The notes under the pieces were generated by a model, which searched no databases, was not told the DNA's origin, and worked only from the letters and a program-made list of their open reading frames with translations. Positions 48,653 to 57,673 of a DNA stretch of 64,000 bases are shown piece by piece (position 1 is the first letter of the stretch; every line of letters begins with the position of its first letter). The translations under genes and the position numbers were made by a program. Source of the stretch: UBA1206 sp050953105 (lineage in GTDB: Bacteria > Bacillota > Clostridia > Oscillospirales > CAG-382). The stretch spans positions 372,001 to 436,000 of the forward strand of contig JBMNMA010000009.1 in assembly GCA_050953105.1 (NCBI GenBank), written 5' to 3'.

Positions 48653-50461
48653 ATGCAGGATATTTCTAAAATCAGGAATTTTTCTATTGTTGCCCATATT
48701 GACCACGGCAAGTCAACTCTTGCCGACAGGCTGCTTGAAACAACAAAGGCCGTTTCCGAACGGGAGATGGAGGACCGCATTCTCGACAACATGGATCTGG
48801 AACGGGAACGGGGAATAACCATAAAGGCCCGGGCCGTGCGGTTTATCTATGAAGCCAAGGACGGGGAAAAATATGTCATGAACCTTATTGACACCCCGGG
48901 GCACGTTGACTTTAACTATGAGGTTTCCCGCTCGCTTAAAGCCTGCGAGGGAGCGCTTTTGGTGGTGGACGCCACCCAGGGCATACAGGCCCAAACCCTT
49001 GCCAACGCCTATCTTGCCGTTGAAAACGACCTTGAAATCGTGCCGGTGGTTAATAAAATCGACCTTGCATCCGCCGATATAGACATGACGGTGAGGGAGA
49101 TTGAGGATATATTGGGTATACCCGCAAAGGACTGCCCCAAAATTTCGGCCAAAAACGGCTTAAACATTACCGACGTGCTTGAGGCGGTTGTCCGGGACGT
49201 TCCTCCCCCCAAGGGAGACGCAGCCAAACCCCTTACCGCCCTTATTTTCGACTCCTACTACGACAGCTACAAAGGGGTTATCGTTTATATCAGGGTGTTT
49301 AACGGCACCATCGGCGTGGGTGACAGAATAAAAATGATGCATACCGGTGCCGAATTTGAGGTGGTGGAAGCAGGCACTCTGTCCCCCCGCAGTCTTGCTC
49401 CCCGGGACAGGCTGTTTCCCGGCGAGGTCGGTTATTTTACCGCATCCATAAAGAATATCCGTGAAACGGTGGTGGGGGACACGGTTACAAGCGCCGATAA
49501 TCCGACTTCATCCCCTCTGCCCGGATTTAAGGCGGTTCATCCCATGGTGTATGCGGGTATTTATCCCGCCGACGGCTCAAGGCTTAATGACCTGCGGGAC
49601 TCCCTTGAAAAGTTAAGACTTAACGACGCAGCATTGTCCTTTGAGCCCGAAAGCTCGGTAGCGCTGGGATTCGGTTTCCGCTGCGGCTTTTTGGGACTTT
49701 TACACATGGAAATTATAGAAGAACGGCTTGAACGGGAGTTCGACCTTGACCTTATAACCACCGCCCCGTCGGTTATCTATGAGGTTACAAAAAACGACGG
49801 CAGCGTGATTTATATTGACAACCCGGCCAATTTCCCTGCTCCGGAGGAAATAAAGTCTGCCGCAGAGCCGGTAGTTAAAGCAAACATTATCACCCCCACC
49901 GAATATATCGGCGCGATAATGGACCTCTGCCAGTCAAGGCGGGGGATATACAACGGAATGAGTTACCTGGACACCAACCGGGCGGAATTAAAGTATGATT
50001 TGCCGTTAAACGAGATAATCTACGACTTTTTTGATGCGTTAAAATCAAGGTCAAAGGGTTATGCCTCTTTGGATTACGAGCCTATTGGGTATGTTCAGTC
50101 CAAGCTGGTTAAGCTGGATATTCTGTTAAACGGCGACGTGGTGGACGCTTTGTCCTTTATTGTCTTTGCCGATTCGGCTTATGCCAGAGGAAGAAAGATA
50201 TGCGAAAAGCTAAAGGACAATATACCCAGACAGTTGTTTGAAATACCCGTTCAGGCGGCTATCGGCGGAAAAATCATAGCCCGTGAGACGGTTAAGGCAA
50301 TGCGGAAAGACGTGCTTGCCAAGTGCTACGGCGGCGACATTACCCGTAAGAAAAAGCTGCTTGAAAAGCAGAAAGAGGGTAAAAAGCGCATGCGCACCTT
50401 CGGCTCAGTGGAAGTTCCCCCAGAAGCGTTCTTGGCGGTGCTTAAGTTTGACGAGGAATAG
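48653..50461 (+). CDS. lepA: Elongation factor 4 (LepA)
   Basis: 602 residues from ATG 48653 (QDISKIRNFSIVAHIDHGKSTLADRL), preceded by CTGAGGTTTG. The longer frame from 48542 is a read-through of the GtrA end. GTPase motifs G1 AHIDHGKST, G2 ERERGITIKA, G3 DTPGHVDFNYEV, G4 NKIDL and G5 SAKNG. LepA-specific GFRCGFLGLLHMEIIEERLEREF and the C-terminal domain AIGGKIIARETVKAMRKDVLAKCYGGDITRKKKLLEKQKEGKKRM are present. It promotes back-translocation and ribosome assembly under stress. Followed 58 bases later by hemW, the usual lepA-hemW order in Firmicutes. Confidence 0.97.
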   Translation: MQDISKIRNFSIVAHIDHGKSTLADRLLETTKAVSEREMEDRILDNMDLERERGITIKARAVRFIYEAKDGEKYVMNLIDTPGHVDFNYEVSRSLKACEGALLVVDATQGIQAQTLANAYLAVENDLEIVPVVNKIDLASADIDMTVREIEDILGIPAKDCPKISAKNGLNITDVLEAVVRDVPPPKGDAAKPLTALIFDSYYDSYKGVIVYIRVFNGTIGVGDRIKMMHTGAEFEVVEAGTLSPRSLAPRDRLFPGEVGYFTASIKNIRETVVGDTVTSADNPTSSPLPGFKAVHPMVYAGIYPADGSRLNDLRDSLEKLRLNDAALSFEPESSVALGFGFRCGFLGLLHMEIIEERLEREFDLDLITTAPSVIYEVTKNDGSVIYIDNPANFPAPEEIKSAAEPVVKANIITPTEYIGAIMDLCQSRRGIYNGMSYLDTNRAELKYDLPLNEIIYDFFDALKSRSKGYASLDYEPIGYVQSKLVKLDILLNGDVVDALSFIVFADSAYARGRKICEKLKDNIPRQLFEIPVQAAIGGKIIARETVKAMRKDVLAKCYGGDITRKKKLLEKQKEGKKRMRTFGSVEVPPEAFLAVLKFDEE

Positions 50462-50519
50462 ATACCGTCCTTTACCCGCTTTGTCGACAGCTTTATTTAT
50501 TTAATATTAAGGTTTGTAA

Positions 50520-51629
50520 ATGAACGATACCGTTTCGCTTTATATTCATATACCCTTTTGCGTTAAAAAGTGCGCTTATTGCGCTTTTTATTCCCTGCCA
50601 TGCAATGACGGGGAATTTTTTGACGCCTATACTGAAGCACTGTTAAGGCGGATAGAGTCTATGCCGGAATTAAATATTAAGACCTTTTATTTCGGCGGAG
50701 GGACACCCACGGTTTTAGGAGCAAAGCGGCTTTGTAAAATAATTGACAAGGTGGCAAAAACCCAAAAGGTTGATAAAAATGCCGAAATAACCCTTGAGGT
50801 TAACCCAAAAACCGTCTTTAGCGATGACTTCCCCGCTTTGCGAAACGCCGGATTTAACCGTATTTCCATAGGACTTCAGTCGGCTGACGACGATATGCTT
50901 AAAATGCTGGGGCGTGTGCATACCTTTTCTGATTTTTTGCATTGTTATAACGACGCTGCAAGATGCTTTTCAAACATTACCACCGATATTATCTTTGCTC
51001 TACCCTATGATAAAGAAAAAGGATATTCGGATAAAACGCTGTATGGCTCACTAAAGGCGTTAACCGATTTGAACATACCCCATATTTCGGCCTATTCCCT
51101 TACCCTTGAGGAGGGGACAGCTCTTTATAAAAATAAGCAAAGCTACTCCTTTCCCGATGAAAATCAGGAGGAGGGGGAGTATAATATGATATGCCAAACC
51201 CTTAGTGAAAAGGGTTACAGACATTATGAGGTATCCTCCTTTGCCAAGCCGGGATATGAGGCGGTTCATAACACCGCATACTGGAAACGGGAAAGCTACA
51301 TAGGTATCGGTCCCGCCGCCCACTCCTTTTACCTAAACCGCCGCTTTTCAACTTTGCCGGATGTCAGGCTGTTTATAGAAAATTCGTCAAAGCCCTTTTT
51401 GGCCGACACCGATTTTGCCTTATCTTACGAAATCACTCCGCAGGAGGCCGAGGAGGAAAAAATAATGCTGTGTCTTAGGACTTCAGACGGGGTGTATCTT
51501 GAGGGCGAAAAGCTGGAAAAGGCAAAACAGCTTTCTTCTATGGGCTACGGAACGGTAAGCAACGGTGTTTTCAGCCTTAACGACAGGGGTTTCAGGGTTT
51601 CAAATTATATAATAAGCATGCTTATATGA
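50520..51629 (+). CDS. hemW: HemW-like radical SAM heme chaperone
   Basis: 369 residues. Radical-SAM cluster motif CVKKCAYCAF (CxxxCxxC) near residue 15, FYFGGGTPTVL (GGE-like motif), EVNPKTV, RISIGLQSADDDMLKMLGRVHTF, DIIFALPYDKEKGYS and the C-terminal HemN_C domain (AYWKRESYIGIGPAAHSFY). HemW delivers heme to membrane-bound hemoproteins; it was long misannotated as coproporphyrinogen oxidase HemN. ATG 50520 after TAAGGTTTGTAA. Followed by a terminator before the phage cassette. Confidence 0.93.
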   Translation: MNDTVSLYIHIPFCVKKCAYCAFYSLPCNDGEFFDAYTEALLRRIESMPELNIKTFYFGGGTPTVLGAKRLCKIIDKVAKTQKVDKNAEITLEVNPKTVFSDDFPALRNAGFNRISIGLQSADDDMLKMLGRVHTFSDFLHCYNDAARCFSNITTDIIFALPYDKEKGYSDKTLYGSLKALTDLNIPHISAYSLTLEEGTALYKNKQSYSFPDENQEEGEYNMICQTLSEKGYRHYEVSSFAKPGYEAVHNTAYWKRESYIGIGPAAHSFYLNRRFSTLPDVRLFIENSSKPFLADTDFALSYEITPQEAEEEKIMLCLRTSDGVYLEGEKLEKAKQLSSMGYGTVSNGVFSLNDRGFRVSNYIISMLI

Positions 51630-51653
51630 CATAGTCAGAATTATAGCATTTTT

Positions 51654-51688
51654 ACGGGTTTGTATGGAATATACAAGCCCGTTTTTTT
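51654..51688 (+). terminator. Terminator of lepA-hemW
   Basis: ACGGGTTTGTAT/ATACAAGCCCGT stem with TTTTTTT, marking the boundary between core genes and the phage cassette. Confidence 0.85.
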
Positions 51689-51731
51689 GCTTTTGCCCAT
51701 TTTATATAAATTTGCCCGGACTTTTGGCGAA

Positions 51732-51760
51732 TTGAAAGAATACCACACCGGGTTTATAAT
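51732..51760 (+). promoter_or_regulatory. Sigma-A promoter of the phage cassette
   Basis: TTGAAA (51732-51737), 17-base spacer, TATAAT (51755-51760). It precedes ten or more tightly packed co-directional phage genes. No operator palindrome or repressor gene is apparent. Confidence 0.75.
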
Positions 51761-51838
51761 AGGGGTGAAAGCAAAGGAAGTGATGTTATTTTAGCCGTAA
51801 AACGGGAACACAGTAAATATAAGCTAAACGAGCTGCCG

Positions 51839-52159
51839 ATGAAAATCGACAGCTATTTTAATGAGTATCTGCCGGAAAATCCCGATATTATCGCCGACAC
51901 CGAGTCACTGGCGGCATATATAGGTTTAACCCGGGACGAGCTTAACAGCCTTGAGGGGCATAAGCGGATAGGCAGGCATATCCGCCTTGCCAAAACCAAA
52001 ATTGCGGCTGTTAAAAAGCAGCTTGCCTTTAGGGGGAAAATAAACGCCACCATGCTGGTGTTTGACCTTAAAAACGACCACGGCTACCGGGAAAAGCCCG
52101 AGGAGGGGGGACAGAGTGTGATTATCTTTAAGGGTGAGGTGCTGGAATGGGGAGAGTAG
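51839..52159 (+). CDS. Phage small terminase-like DNA-binding protein
   Basis: 106 residues from ATG 51839. It contains KIDSYFNEYLPENPDIIADTESLAAYIGLTRDELNSLEGHKRIGRHIRLAKTKIAAVKKQLAFRG, a helix-turn-helix build like phage terminase small subunits, and ends MLVFDLKNDHGYREKP, a typical TerS tail. Coding resemblance extends upstream in the same frame (LAVKREHSKYKLNELP), but no ATG/GTG/TTG opens that part. The well-placed ATG at 51783, with GGAAGTG before it, is out of frame and stops after three codons. The native start is probably damaged. As TerS it would select phage DNA for packaging by TerL. Confidence 0.65.
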   Translation: MKIDSYFNEYLPENPDIIADTESLAAYIGLTRDELNSLEGHKRIGRHIRLAKTKIAAVKKQLAFRGKINATMLVFDLKNDHGYREKPEEGGQSVIIFKGEVLEWGE

Positions 52160-52171
52160 CAACATATGCGG

Positions 52172-52194
52172 CAGTTATATTCACCTTCGGTGAG
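52172..52194 (+). repeat. Single block-B hairpin unit inside the phage cassette
   Basis: CAGTTATATT-CACC-TTCG-GTGAG between the small and large terminase genes: the reverse-orientation spacer-plus-hairpin unit also seen at 63279-63360. Confidence 0.65.
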
Positions 52195-52237
52195 TTTATG
52201 AAAAACGCTTGATGCAGGAAGAATTTAAGGAAAACCC

Positions 52238-53587
52238 ATGATAAAGACCATTGATATAACGCCAAATCCCAAACAGCTTGAGTTTTTTAAGTCCAAAGCA
52301 AAATATACGGCCTATGGCGGAGCAAGGGGCGGGGGAAAATCCTGGGCCATGCGGACAAAGCTGGTGCTTTTGGCCCTGAGACACCCAGGGATAAACATTC
52401 TTCTCTTAAGGCGGACGCTGGGGGAGTTAAGGGAAAACCACATTATTCCTTTACGAAAGCTTCTTGACGGGGTGGCGGTTTACAAGGAAAGCACAAAGGA
52501 GTTTTGCTTTTCCAACGGTTCACGCATTAAGCTTGGCTACCTTGACAGCGAGGGGGACGTTTTGCAGTATCAGGGGCAGGCCTATGAGGTCATAGGCATG
52601 GAGGAGGCCACCCAGTTTACCTATTTTCAGTTTACCTGCCTTACCGAATGCAACCGCTATTCGGGTAACATGAAAACACCGTTCAAGCCGAGGATGTATT
52701 TTACCTGCAATCCCGGCGGGGTGGGGAGCGACTGGGTAAAGCGGCTGTTTATAGACAGAGCTTACCGGACGGGCGAGAATCCCGATGATTATCATTTTAT
52801 TAAAAGTCTTGTCTATGACAATGTTTACCTTATGAGCCATGACCCGGGGTATGTGAAAACCCTGGAAGCCCTGCCTGAAGTGCGAAAGAAGGCCATGCTT
52901 TACGGCGACTGGAATGCCTTTGAGGGTATGTTCTTTACCGAATTTGACGAATCGATTCATGTGGTTAAACCCTTTGAAATTCCATCAGGCTGGGTAAAGT
53001 TCCGTGCCCTTGACTACGGTCTTGACATGACCGCCTGCCTGTGGCTTGCAGTGTCGCCGGAAAAGCATATCTTTGTCTACCGGGAGCTGTGCAGGCCGAA
53101 TCTTATTCTGTCTGAGGCGGCTAAGGAAATAAATACCCATACCCTGCCGGCAGAACGGGTGAGATACACCGTGGCGTCGCCGGATTTGTGGAACCGCCGT
53201 CAGGACAGCGGCAAAAGCGGGGTTGAGATTATGGCCCAGGCCGGACTTGGCGGGCTTAGAAAGGCGGACAGTTCACGCATCCCCGGCTGGCGTGTTGTCA
53301 GAGAATACTTAAAGGCCGGCGGCGGGGAGGGAGCAAGGCTGAAGATATTTTCAACCTGCCAAAACCTTATCAGGTGCCTTCCCCTGCTTACATTTGACAA
53401 GGACGTCCCCGAGGATGCCTGCGACCAACCCCACGAGATAACCCACTCCCCCGAGGCACTGCGTTATGCCCTTATGTCAAGGCAGCCGGTTGTTTCCCCC
53501 TCAAAGCGTCCCCCCTTTTCGTCCATATACACCTTCGACAATCCCAGGCCAGATGACGAGGAGGATTTTTCACGGTTTGTCTACTGA
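52238..53587 (+). CDS. Phage terminase large subunit
   Basis: 449 residues. Walker A AYGGARGGGKSWAMRTK (about residues 29-45), INILLLRRTLGELRENHI, the Walker-B-like stretch AYEVIGMEEATQF and the coupling motif MYFTCNPGGVGSDWV. The C-terminal nuclease domain carries Asp in RALDYGLDMTACLWLAV. It pumps DNA into procapsids with ATP and cuts it at the headful end. ATG 52238 follows AAGGAAAACCC. Close to Terminase_6-type proteins of podo- and siphophages. Confidence 0.93.
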   Translation: MIKTIDITPNPKQLEFFKSKAKYTAYGGARGGGKSWAMRTKLVLLALRHPGINILLLRRTLGELRENHIIPLRKLLDGVAVYKESTKEFCFSNGSRIKLGYLDSEGDVLQYQGQAYEVIGMEEATQFTYFQFTCLTECNRYSGNMKTPFKPRMYFTCNPGGVGSDWVKRLFIDRAYRTGENPDDYHFIKSLVYDNVYLMSHDPGYVKTLEALPEVRKKAMLYGDWNAFEGMFFTEFDESIHVVKPFEIPSGWVKFRALDYGLDMTACLWLAVSPEKHIFVYRELCRPNLILSEAAKEINTHTLPAERVRYTVASPDLWNRRQDSGKSGVEIMAQAGLGGLRKADSSRIPGWRVVREYLKAGGGEGARLKIFSTCQNLIRCLPLLTFDKDVPEDACDQPHEITHSPEALRYALMSRQPVVSPSKRPPFSSIYTFDNPRPDDEEDFSRFVY

Positions 53588-53657
53588 TACCACTCCCCTT
53601 TTTGTCCCGGACAGCGGCTTTTTTGGTGCCCGGCAGGGCAGTTTTTCAGGAGGAAAA

Positions 53658-55337
53658 ATGAAAATTACCAATCCTTTCGGCAAAAGGAAAAAGGCCGAAA
53701 ACGGCCAAAACGACAAAATAATAAATATTTCGGCAAACAGCTACAAGGCAAGGCATTCAAAGCTTGATGCGCCTACCGGCGAATGGGAGCTGTATGAGCA
53801 AGGGAAGGAATACAATCTTTCCCTTGATTTATATTCCAAGGTGGCAACCAATGAACGGTTTTACCGGGGCGAGCAGTGGGAGGGGGTAAAGTCGGCAGGA
53901 CTTCCCAAGCCCGTTTTCAATATCTTCAAACGGATTATCAATTTCTACTCCTCGTCCATACTCTCATCCTCGGTATCAATGAAGTTTTCCTATGCGTCCC
54001 CTTTCGGAGAAGGTCTTGGGGTAAACCCCGACGAGGCAAGATACTGCGAAACGCTGCTAAACAAAATATGCGAAAAGCAGTGGGAACGGTTAAGGATGGA
54101 CCAGCTTATGGACGATGCCCTGCGGGACGCCGCCATATCCGGTGATGCCATAGCCTACACCTACTGGGACGCCGGCACAAAAACGGGGCAGAAGTATGAG
54201 GGGGATTTTAAAACAGTCCTTATGGACAACACCAATGTGTTTTTCGGCAACCCCAACTGCGCCGACGTTCAAAAGCAGCCCTGGATACTCATATCCTCCC
54301 GTGAATATGTGGAGGATTTGCGGGAAGCGGCAAGGGCCAACGGCAGAAGCGAGGAGGAGATAATGAAAATCGTCCCCGACGCAGACATTTCCGACCAGTC
54401 GGGGGATCTTTCGAAAATCGAAATTCAAAACACCCGCTGCATTTCTCTTGTAAAGCTGTGGCGGGGCGAGGACGGCAAAATCAAATATCGCAAGTCCACA
54501 AAAAATGCCGTTATATGCGATACGGCGGACACCGGTTTAAGCAACTTTCCGATTGCTGTCTTTAACTGGACAAAGTCCAAAAACTCCTGGCACGGCGAGG
54601 CGGTGGCCACCGGACTTATAGAAAACCAGATTTTCATAAACAAGGGGTTTGCCATGGTTATGAAGCACCTTATGGACACCGCTTTTTCTAAGGTGGTTTA
54701 CGACGGCACACTTGTGGAAAACTGGTCAAACCGGGTGGGCGAGGCCATACGGGTGGACGGCCCGGTGGAAAACGTTGCTAAAATTCTGCCTCCTGGTCAG
54801 ATGCAGTCAGGAATGCTTGAGGTTATATCCATGGCGGTTAACACCACCAAGGAATGCCTTGGCGCCACCGACACCGCCCTGGGGGACGTGGAGCCCAACA
54901 ATACCTCCGCCATTCTGGCGCTTCAAAAGGCATCGTCGCTACCCCTTGAAACAATAAAGCGGCAGTTTTACCGCTTTATTGAGGATATCGGTCTGGTGTG
55001 GCTTGATTTTATAACCAACTACTACGGCGAAGGGCGGCTTGTGAGGATAAACGGCGATATGGGTGAGGAGTTTATTCCCTTTAACCCTGGCAAAAACCGC
55101 CATGCCCTGTATGACTGCAAAATCGACGTGGGGGCGTCCAACTACTGGTCGGAAATCGCCTGCCTTAACACCCTCGACAATCTGCTTGCCCGTGGGCAGA
55201 TAAACGTTATACAGTATCTTGAACGGATTCCGGCAAACCTTATTCCCAAAAGAGACCAGCTTATCGAGGAATTAAAGGGGGAAGCAGTATCCCGGAATCT
55301 GCCGTCAGGGCAAAATCCCCCGTTTCAGGGGATATAA
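53658..55337 (+). CDS. Phage portal protein
   Basis: 559 residues from ATG 53658, set by a perfect CAGGAGGAAAA ribosome-binding site; the longer upstream frame overlaps terL and is not credible. Sequence blocks: ERFYRGEQWEGVKSAGLPKPVFNIFKRIINFYSSS, DALRDAAISGDAIAYTYWDAG, NTRCISLVKLWRGEDGKIKYRKST, WHGEAVATGLIENQIFINKGFAMVMKHLMDTAFSKV, and NTSAILALQKASSLPLETIKRQFYRFIEDIG. This resembles large P22-type (podovirus) portals. It forms the dodecameric DNA entry ring of the capsid. It lies between terL and the scaffold-like gene, the normal packaging order. Confidence 0.88.
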   Translation: MKITNPFGKRKKAENGQNDKIINISANSYKARHSKLDAPTGEWELYEQGKEYNLSLDLYSKVATNERFYRGEQWEGVKSAGLPKPVFNIFKRIINFYSSSILSSSVSMKFSYASPFGEGLGVNPDEARYCETLLNKICEKQWERLRMDQLMDDALRDAAISGDAIAYTYWDAGTKTGQKYEGDFKTVLMDNTNVFFGNPNCADVQKQPWILISSREYVEDLREAARANGRSEEEIMKIVPDADISDQSGDLSKIEIQNTRCISLVKLWRGEDGKIKYRKSTKNAVICDTADTGLSNFPIAVFNWTKSKNSWHGEAVATGLIENQIFINKGFAMVMKHLMDTAFSKVVYDGTLVENWSNRVGEAIRVDGPVENVAKILPPGQMQSGMLEVISMAVNTTKECLGATDTALGDVEPNNTSAILALQKASSLPLETIKRQFYRFIEDIGLVWLDFITNYYGEGRLVRINGDMGEEFIPFNPGKNRHALYDCKIDVGASNYWSEIACLNTLDNLLARGQINVIQYLERIPANLIPKRDQLIEELKGEAVSRNLPSGQNPPFQGI

Positions 55338-55359
55338 AAAACACAGAAAGGAAGATTGA

Positions 55360-55917
55360 ATGACCGACAAAGAAATGATAAGGCTTATCGGCGAGCTTGC
55401 CGAGGACAACGGGCAGACCGCCGGCGAATACCTGCTTAGCCTTGTGAAGTCGGCAAACGACGCAAAAATGGAAAAGTTTAAAACCTATCCCGAGGAGGTG
55501 GCATCCCAGCTTACCGCCGCCGAACGGGAAAAGCAAAACCGCCGCAAAGCCATGGCCGAGCAGGAAGAAAAGGAATCGCTCCATTCCCAGATAGCCGACT
55601 TTTTGCAAAACTTCCCCGGAGTGTCCCCGGAGGATGTCCCAGAGGAGGTGTGGAACGAGGTGAAGGAGGGCGTATCTCTGTCCCACGCCTTTGCTTTGTG
55701 GAAGGTCAAAAGCCAAAATAAAGCGGCATCTGAGGCGGAAGGCGAGCAGGCGGCAAACGAGCTTAACGCCAAAAACACCACCCGTTCCCTTCCGGTAGAA
55801 ACCGAACGGGCGGAAATACTTGACTTTACCCGGGAGGACGTGGAAAAAATGTCCCCCTCGGCGGTTAAATCCAACTACAAAAAAATACTTAATTCCATGA
55901 AAAAATGGAAAATTTGA
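55360..55917 (+). CDS. Phage scaffold-like protein
   Basis: 185 highly charged residues, strongly helical (KTYPEEVASQLTAAEREKQNRRKAMAEQEEKESLHSQIADFLQNFPG), ending in a basic SAVKSNYKKILNSMKKWKI helix. Position between portal and major capsid, size, Glu/Lys richness and basic C-terminal helix are those of phage scaffolding proteins, which shape the procapsid and leave. No sequence family was recognised, so the call is from context. Ribosome-binding site GAAAGGAAGATTGA. Confidence 0.65.
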   Translation: MTDKEMIRLIGELAEDNGQTAGEYLLSLVKSANDAKMEKFKTYPEEVASQLTAAEREKQNRRKAMAEQEEKESLHSQIADFLQNFPGVSPEDVPEEVWNEVKEGVSLSHAFALWKVKSQNKAASEAEGEQAANELNAKNTTRSLPVETERAEILDFTREDVEKMSPSAVKSNYKKILNSMKKWKI

Positions 55918-55961
55918 GATTTGGTGAAAAAAGTCAAAATAACTCAAGAAAGGAAAGTTAA

Positions 55962-56804
55962 ATGTCCAACTACAATTCCATTGAAAAAATTATTTCCGCG
56001 GAAATACTCCGCACCAACGAGGACAATCTTATCGCCAACCGGATATGCAACACCTCATTCAGGGGTTCAATTAAAAACGCCGGCGATTCGGTAACATTTA
56101 TAGGCTTAAACGAGCCCACAGTCGACGATTACACCGGGACGATAAACTATGAATCCATTGACGACACCGCCATAACCTTAAATATCGACAAGGACAAATA
56201 CTTTGCCTTTAAGGTAAAGGACCTTGAGGAGCTTCGTTCTTCGATAGGACTTAAATCCTCCCAAACAAAACGGGCGTCATATAACCTTAAAAAGGCGGTG
56301 GACAGCTATGTTTTAGGCCTTTACGGCTCTGCGGGAACCACCCTGAATCAAGCAACCGTTACCCCGGCAAACGCTCTGACGGTGGTGGCCGAAATGAAAG
56401 AGGCCCTTGAAAAGGCAAATGTCCCCGACGGGCAGTCATGGATAGTCATACCGCCCTTTTTGAAAACAAAGCTTATCCTTGCCGGCATTAAGTTTTCCAT
56501 AAACGAGGGTATAAACGGCACCGGCGCCATAGGCTATACCAACGAGCTTGGCTGTGATTTATATGTTTCAAACCAGCTTGCCACCGCCGGCAACGTCTGT
56601 TATGCCCTGGCCGGCTCCTATTCCGCCATTGCCTACGCTGAGCAGATCCTTGAAACCCAGGTTATTGAACGGCTTGAGGATTCCTTTGACACCGCTGTCC
56701 GGGGACGGATAGTTTTCGGCGCAAAGGTTATAAAGCCCGAGGAACTGGTGTGCGCCCCCATTGTGGACGGCGGAAATACCCTTGCGGATTCAGATGAGGA
56801 ATAA
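55962..56804 (+). CDS. Phage major capsid protein
   Basis: 280 residues. Begins SNYNSIEKIISAEILRTNEDNLIANRICNTSFRGSIKNAGDSVTFIGL, then FAFKVKDLEELRSSIGLKSSQTKRASYNLKKAVDSYVLGLYG, and a C-terminal AIAYAEQILETQVIERLEDSFDTAVRGRIVFGAKVIKPEEL. This is the P22-coat/DUF5309-like HK97-fold arrangement seen in podoviruses and many Clostridial prophages: N-arm, E-loop, spine helix (KRASYNLKKAVDSYV), then an IVFGAKVIKPE end. It follows the scaffold gene, with ribosome-binding site AGAAAGGAAAGT. Confidence 0.85.
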   Translation: MSNYNSIEKIISAEILRTNEDNLIANRICNTSFRGSIKNAGDSVTFIGLNEPTVDDYTGTINYESIDDTAITLNIDKDKYFAFKVKDLEELRSSIGLKSSQTKRASYNLKKAVDSYVLGLYGSAGTTLNQATVTPANALTVVAEMKEALEKANVPDGQSWIVIPPFLKTKLILAGIKFSINEGINGTGAIGYTNELGCDLYVSNQLATAGNVCYALAGSYSAIAYAEQILETQVIERLEDSFDTAVRGRIVFGAKVIKPEELVCAPIVDGGNTLADSDEE

Positions 56805-56822
56805 ATATAAAGGAGAAATAAT

Positions 56823-57209
56823 ATGGCAATAACAGTTACGCCCATGCGGCTTACAAATTCCAACACCGGCTATGCTCCTATGGCGGCAACCGGGACATCG
56901 GCTGTGGCGGGAACGGCGGAAACCTTTGAGTTTGCCTTCCCGGCGAAGGACGAAACCATACATATCATTATAACCAACGGTTCGGTGGGGCCGGTTTCGG
57001 CAAAGCTAGTGGCCAACCCGGGCAAGGGGTTTAATCCCCCCACCCTTAACCTTGCCATCGGCAAGATGGGGGTTTTCAGAATCGAGTCGGGGTATGTGAA
57101 GGATTCAAACGGCAAAATATCCCTTGTGGTAACCCCCGCCGAGCAGAATACCGTTTCCGGCAGCGGAGTTAAGGTTTACGGCGTTTATTCCGGGGTGGTT
57201 ACACGATAA
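56823..57209 (+). CDS. Probable phage head decoration protein
   Basis: 128 residues, all-beta and Gly/Thr-rich (ITVTPMRLTNSNTGYAPMAATG, ETIHIIITNGSVGPVSAKLVANPG, MGVFRIESGYVKDSNGKISLVVTPAEQ). A single jelly-roll-like domain directly after the capsid gene (18-base gap), as for capsid-decorating proteins that stabilise heads. The family is not recognised. Ribosome-binding site AAAGGAGAAATAAT. Confidence 0.55.
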   Translation: MAITVTPMRLTNSNTGYAPMAATGTSAVAGTAETFEFAFPAKDETIHIIITNGSVGPVSAKLVANPGKGFNPPTLNLAIGKMGVFRIESGYVKDSNGKISLVVTPAEQNTVSGSGVKVYGVYSGVVTR

Positions 57210-57228
57210 AATACGGCGGAGGGTAAAA

Positions 57229-57253
57229 ATGCGGGGTGAAATTTACCCCGCAT
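57229..57253. other. Inverted repeat between decoration and connector genes
   Basis: ATGCGGGGT/ACCCCGCAT-type perfect stem with no T-run. It may be an RNA processing or stability hairpin within the phage operon. Confidence 0.5.
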
Positions 57254-57286
57254 TAACCTCCCTTTATGTGAAAGGCGTGAAAAAAT

Positions 57287-57673
57287 ATGAAAATTACCGC
57301 AAATGCCATATTCGAAACGGCCATGGGCCTTATGGGCCTGGTGGGCGGTGACGGAAAGCTTACGGGACTTACCGACACTCTAAGGAAAAACGCAATAAGC
57401 TGCTTAAACACCGTATTGGCCGAGCTTACAGGCATAAACGAAACCATTACCGGAGAATTCATAACCCCTTTAAGGATAACCACTCTTGCCCAGGTTATCG
57501 AATGTGACGAATATATTGCCTCTGTCCTGCTCCCGCTGTCTTTGGCAAGGCGGCTGGCGGTGGGCATAGACCCCGAGCTTTCGGCTTATTTCAAGGCGGA
57601 ATACAAGGAAAGCCTTAATAACGTCAAAATCCGCCACAAGGCCAAGGCCGAAAATATAACGGAGGTGTATTAG
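57287..57673 (+). CDS. Phage head-tail connector-like protein
   Basis: 128 residues, alpha-helical: ANAIFETAMGLMGLVGGDGKLTGLTDTLRKNAISCLNTVLAEL, DEYIASVLLPLSLARRLAVGIDPELSAYFKAEYKESLNNVK. The helical bundle and position between capsid/decoration and the propeller gene resemble gp6/gp4-type adaptors that dock under the portal. Family not certain. Its stop codon overlaps the GTG start of the next gene (TAGTG), indicating coupled translation. Confidence 0.6.
   Translation: MKITANAIFETAMGLMGLVGGDGKLTGLTDTLRKNAISCLNTVLAELTGINETITGEFITPLRITTLAQVIECDEYIASVLLPLSLARRLAVGIDPELSAYFKAEYKESLNNVKIRHKAKAENITEVY

Noticed and set aside
53466..53657. 64-codon N-terminal extension of the portal protein
   Set aside because: It overlaps the terminase gene out of frame and is Pro/Arg-rich; CAGGAGG before 53658 fixes the start.
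57229..57253. Terminator inside the phage operon
   Set aside because: A perfect stem but no T-run on either strand; kept only as an inverted repeat.
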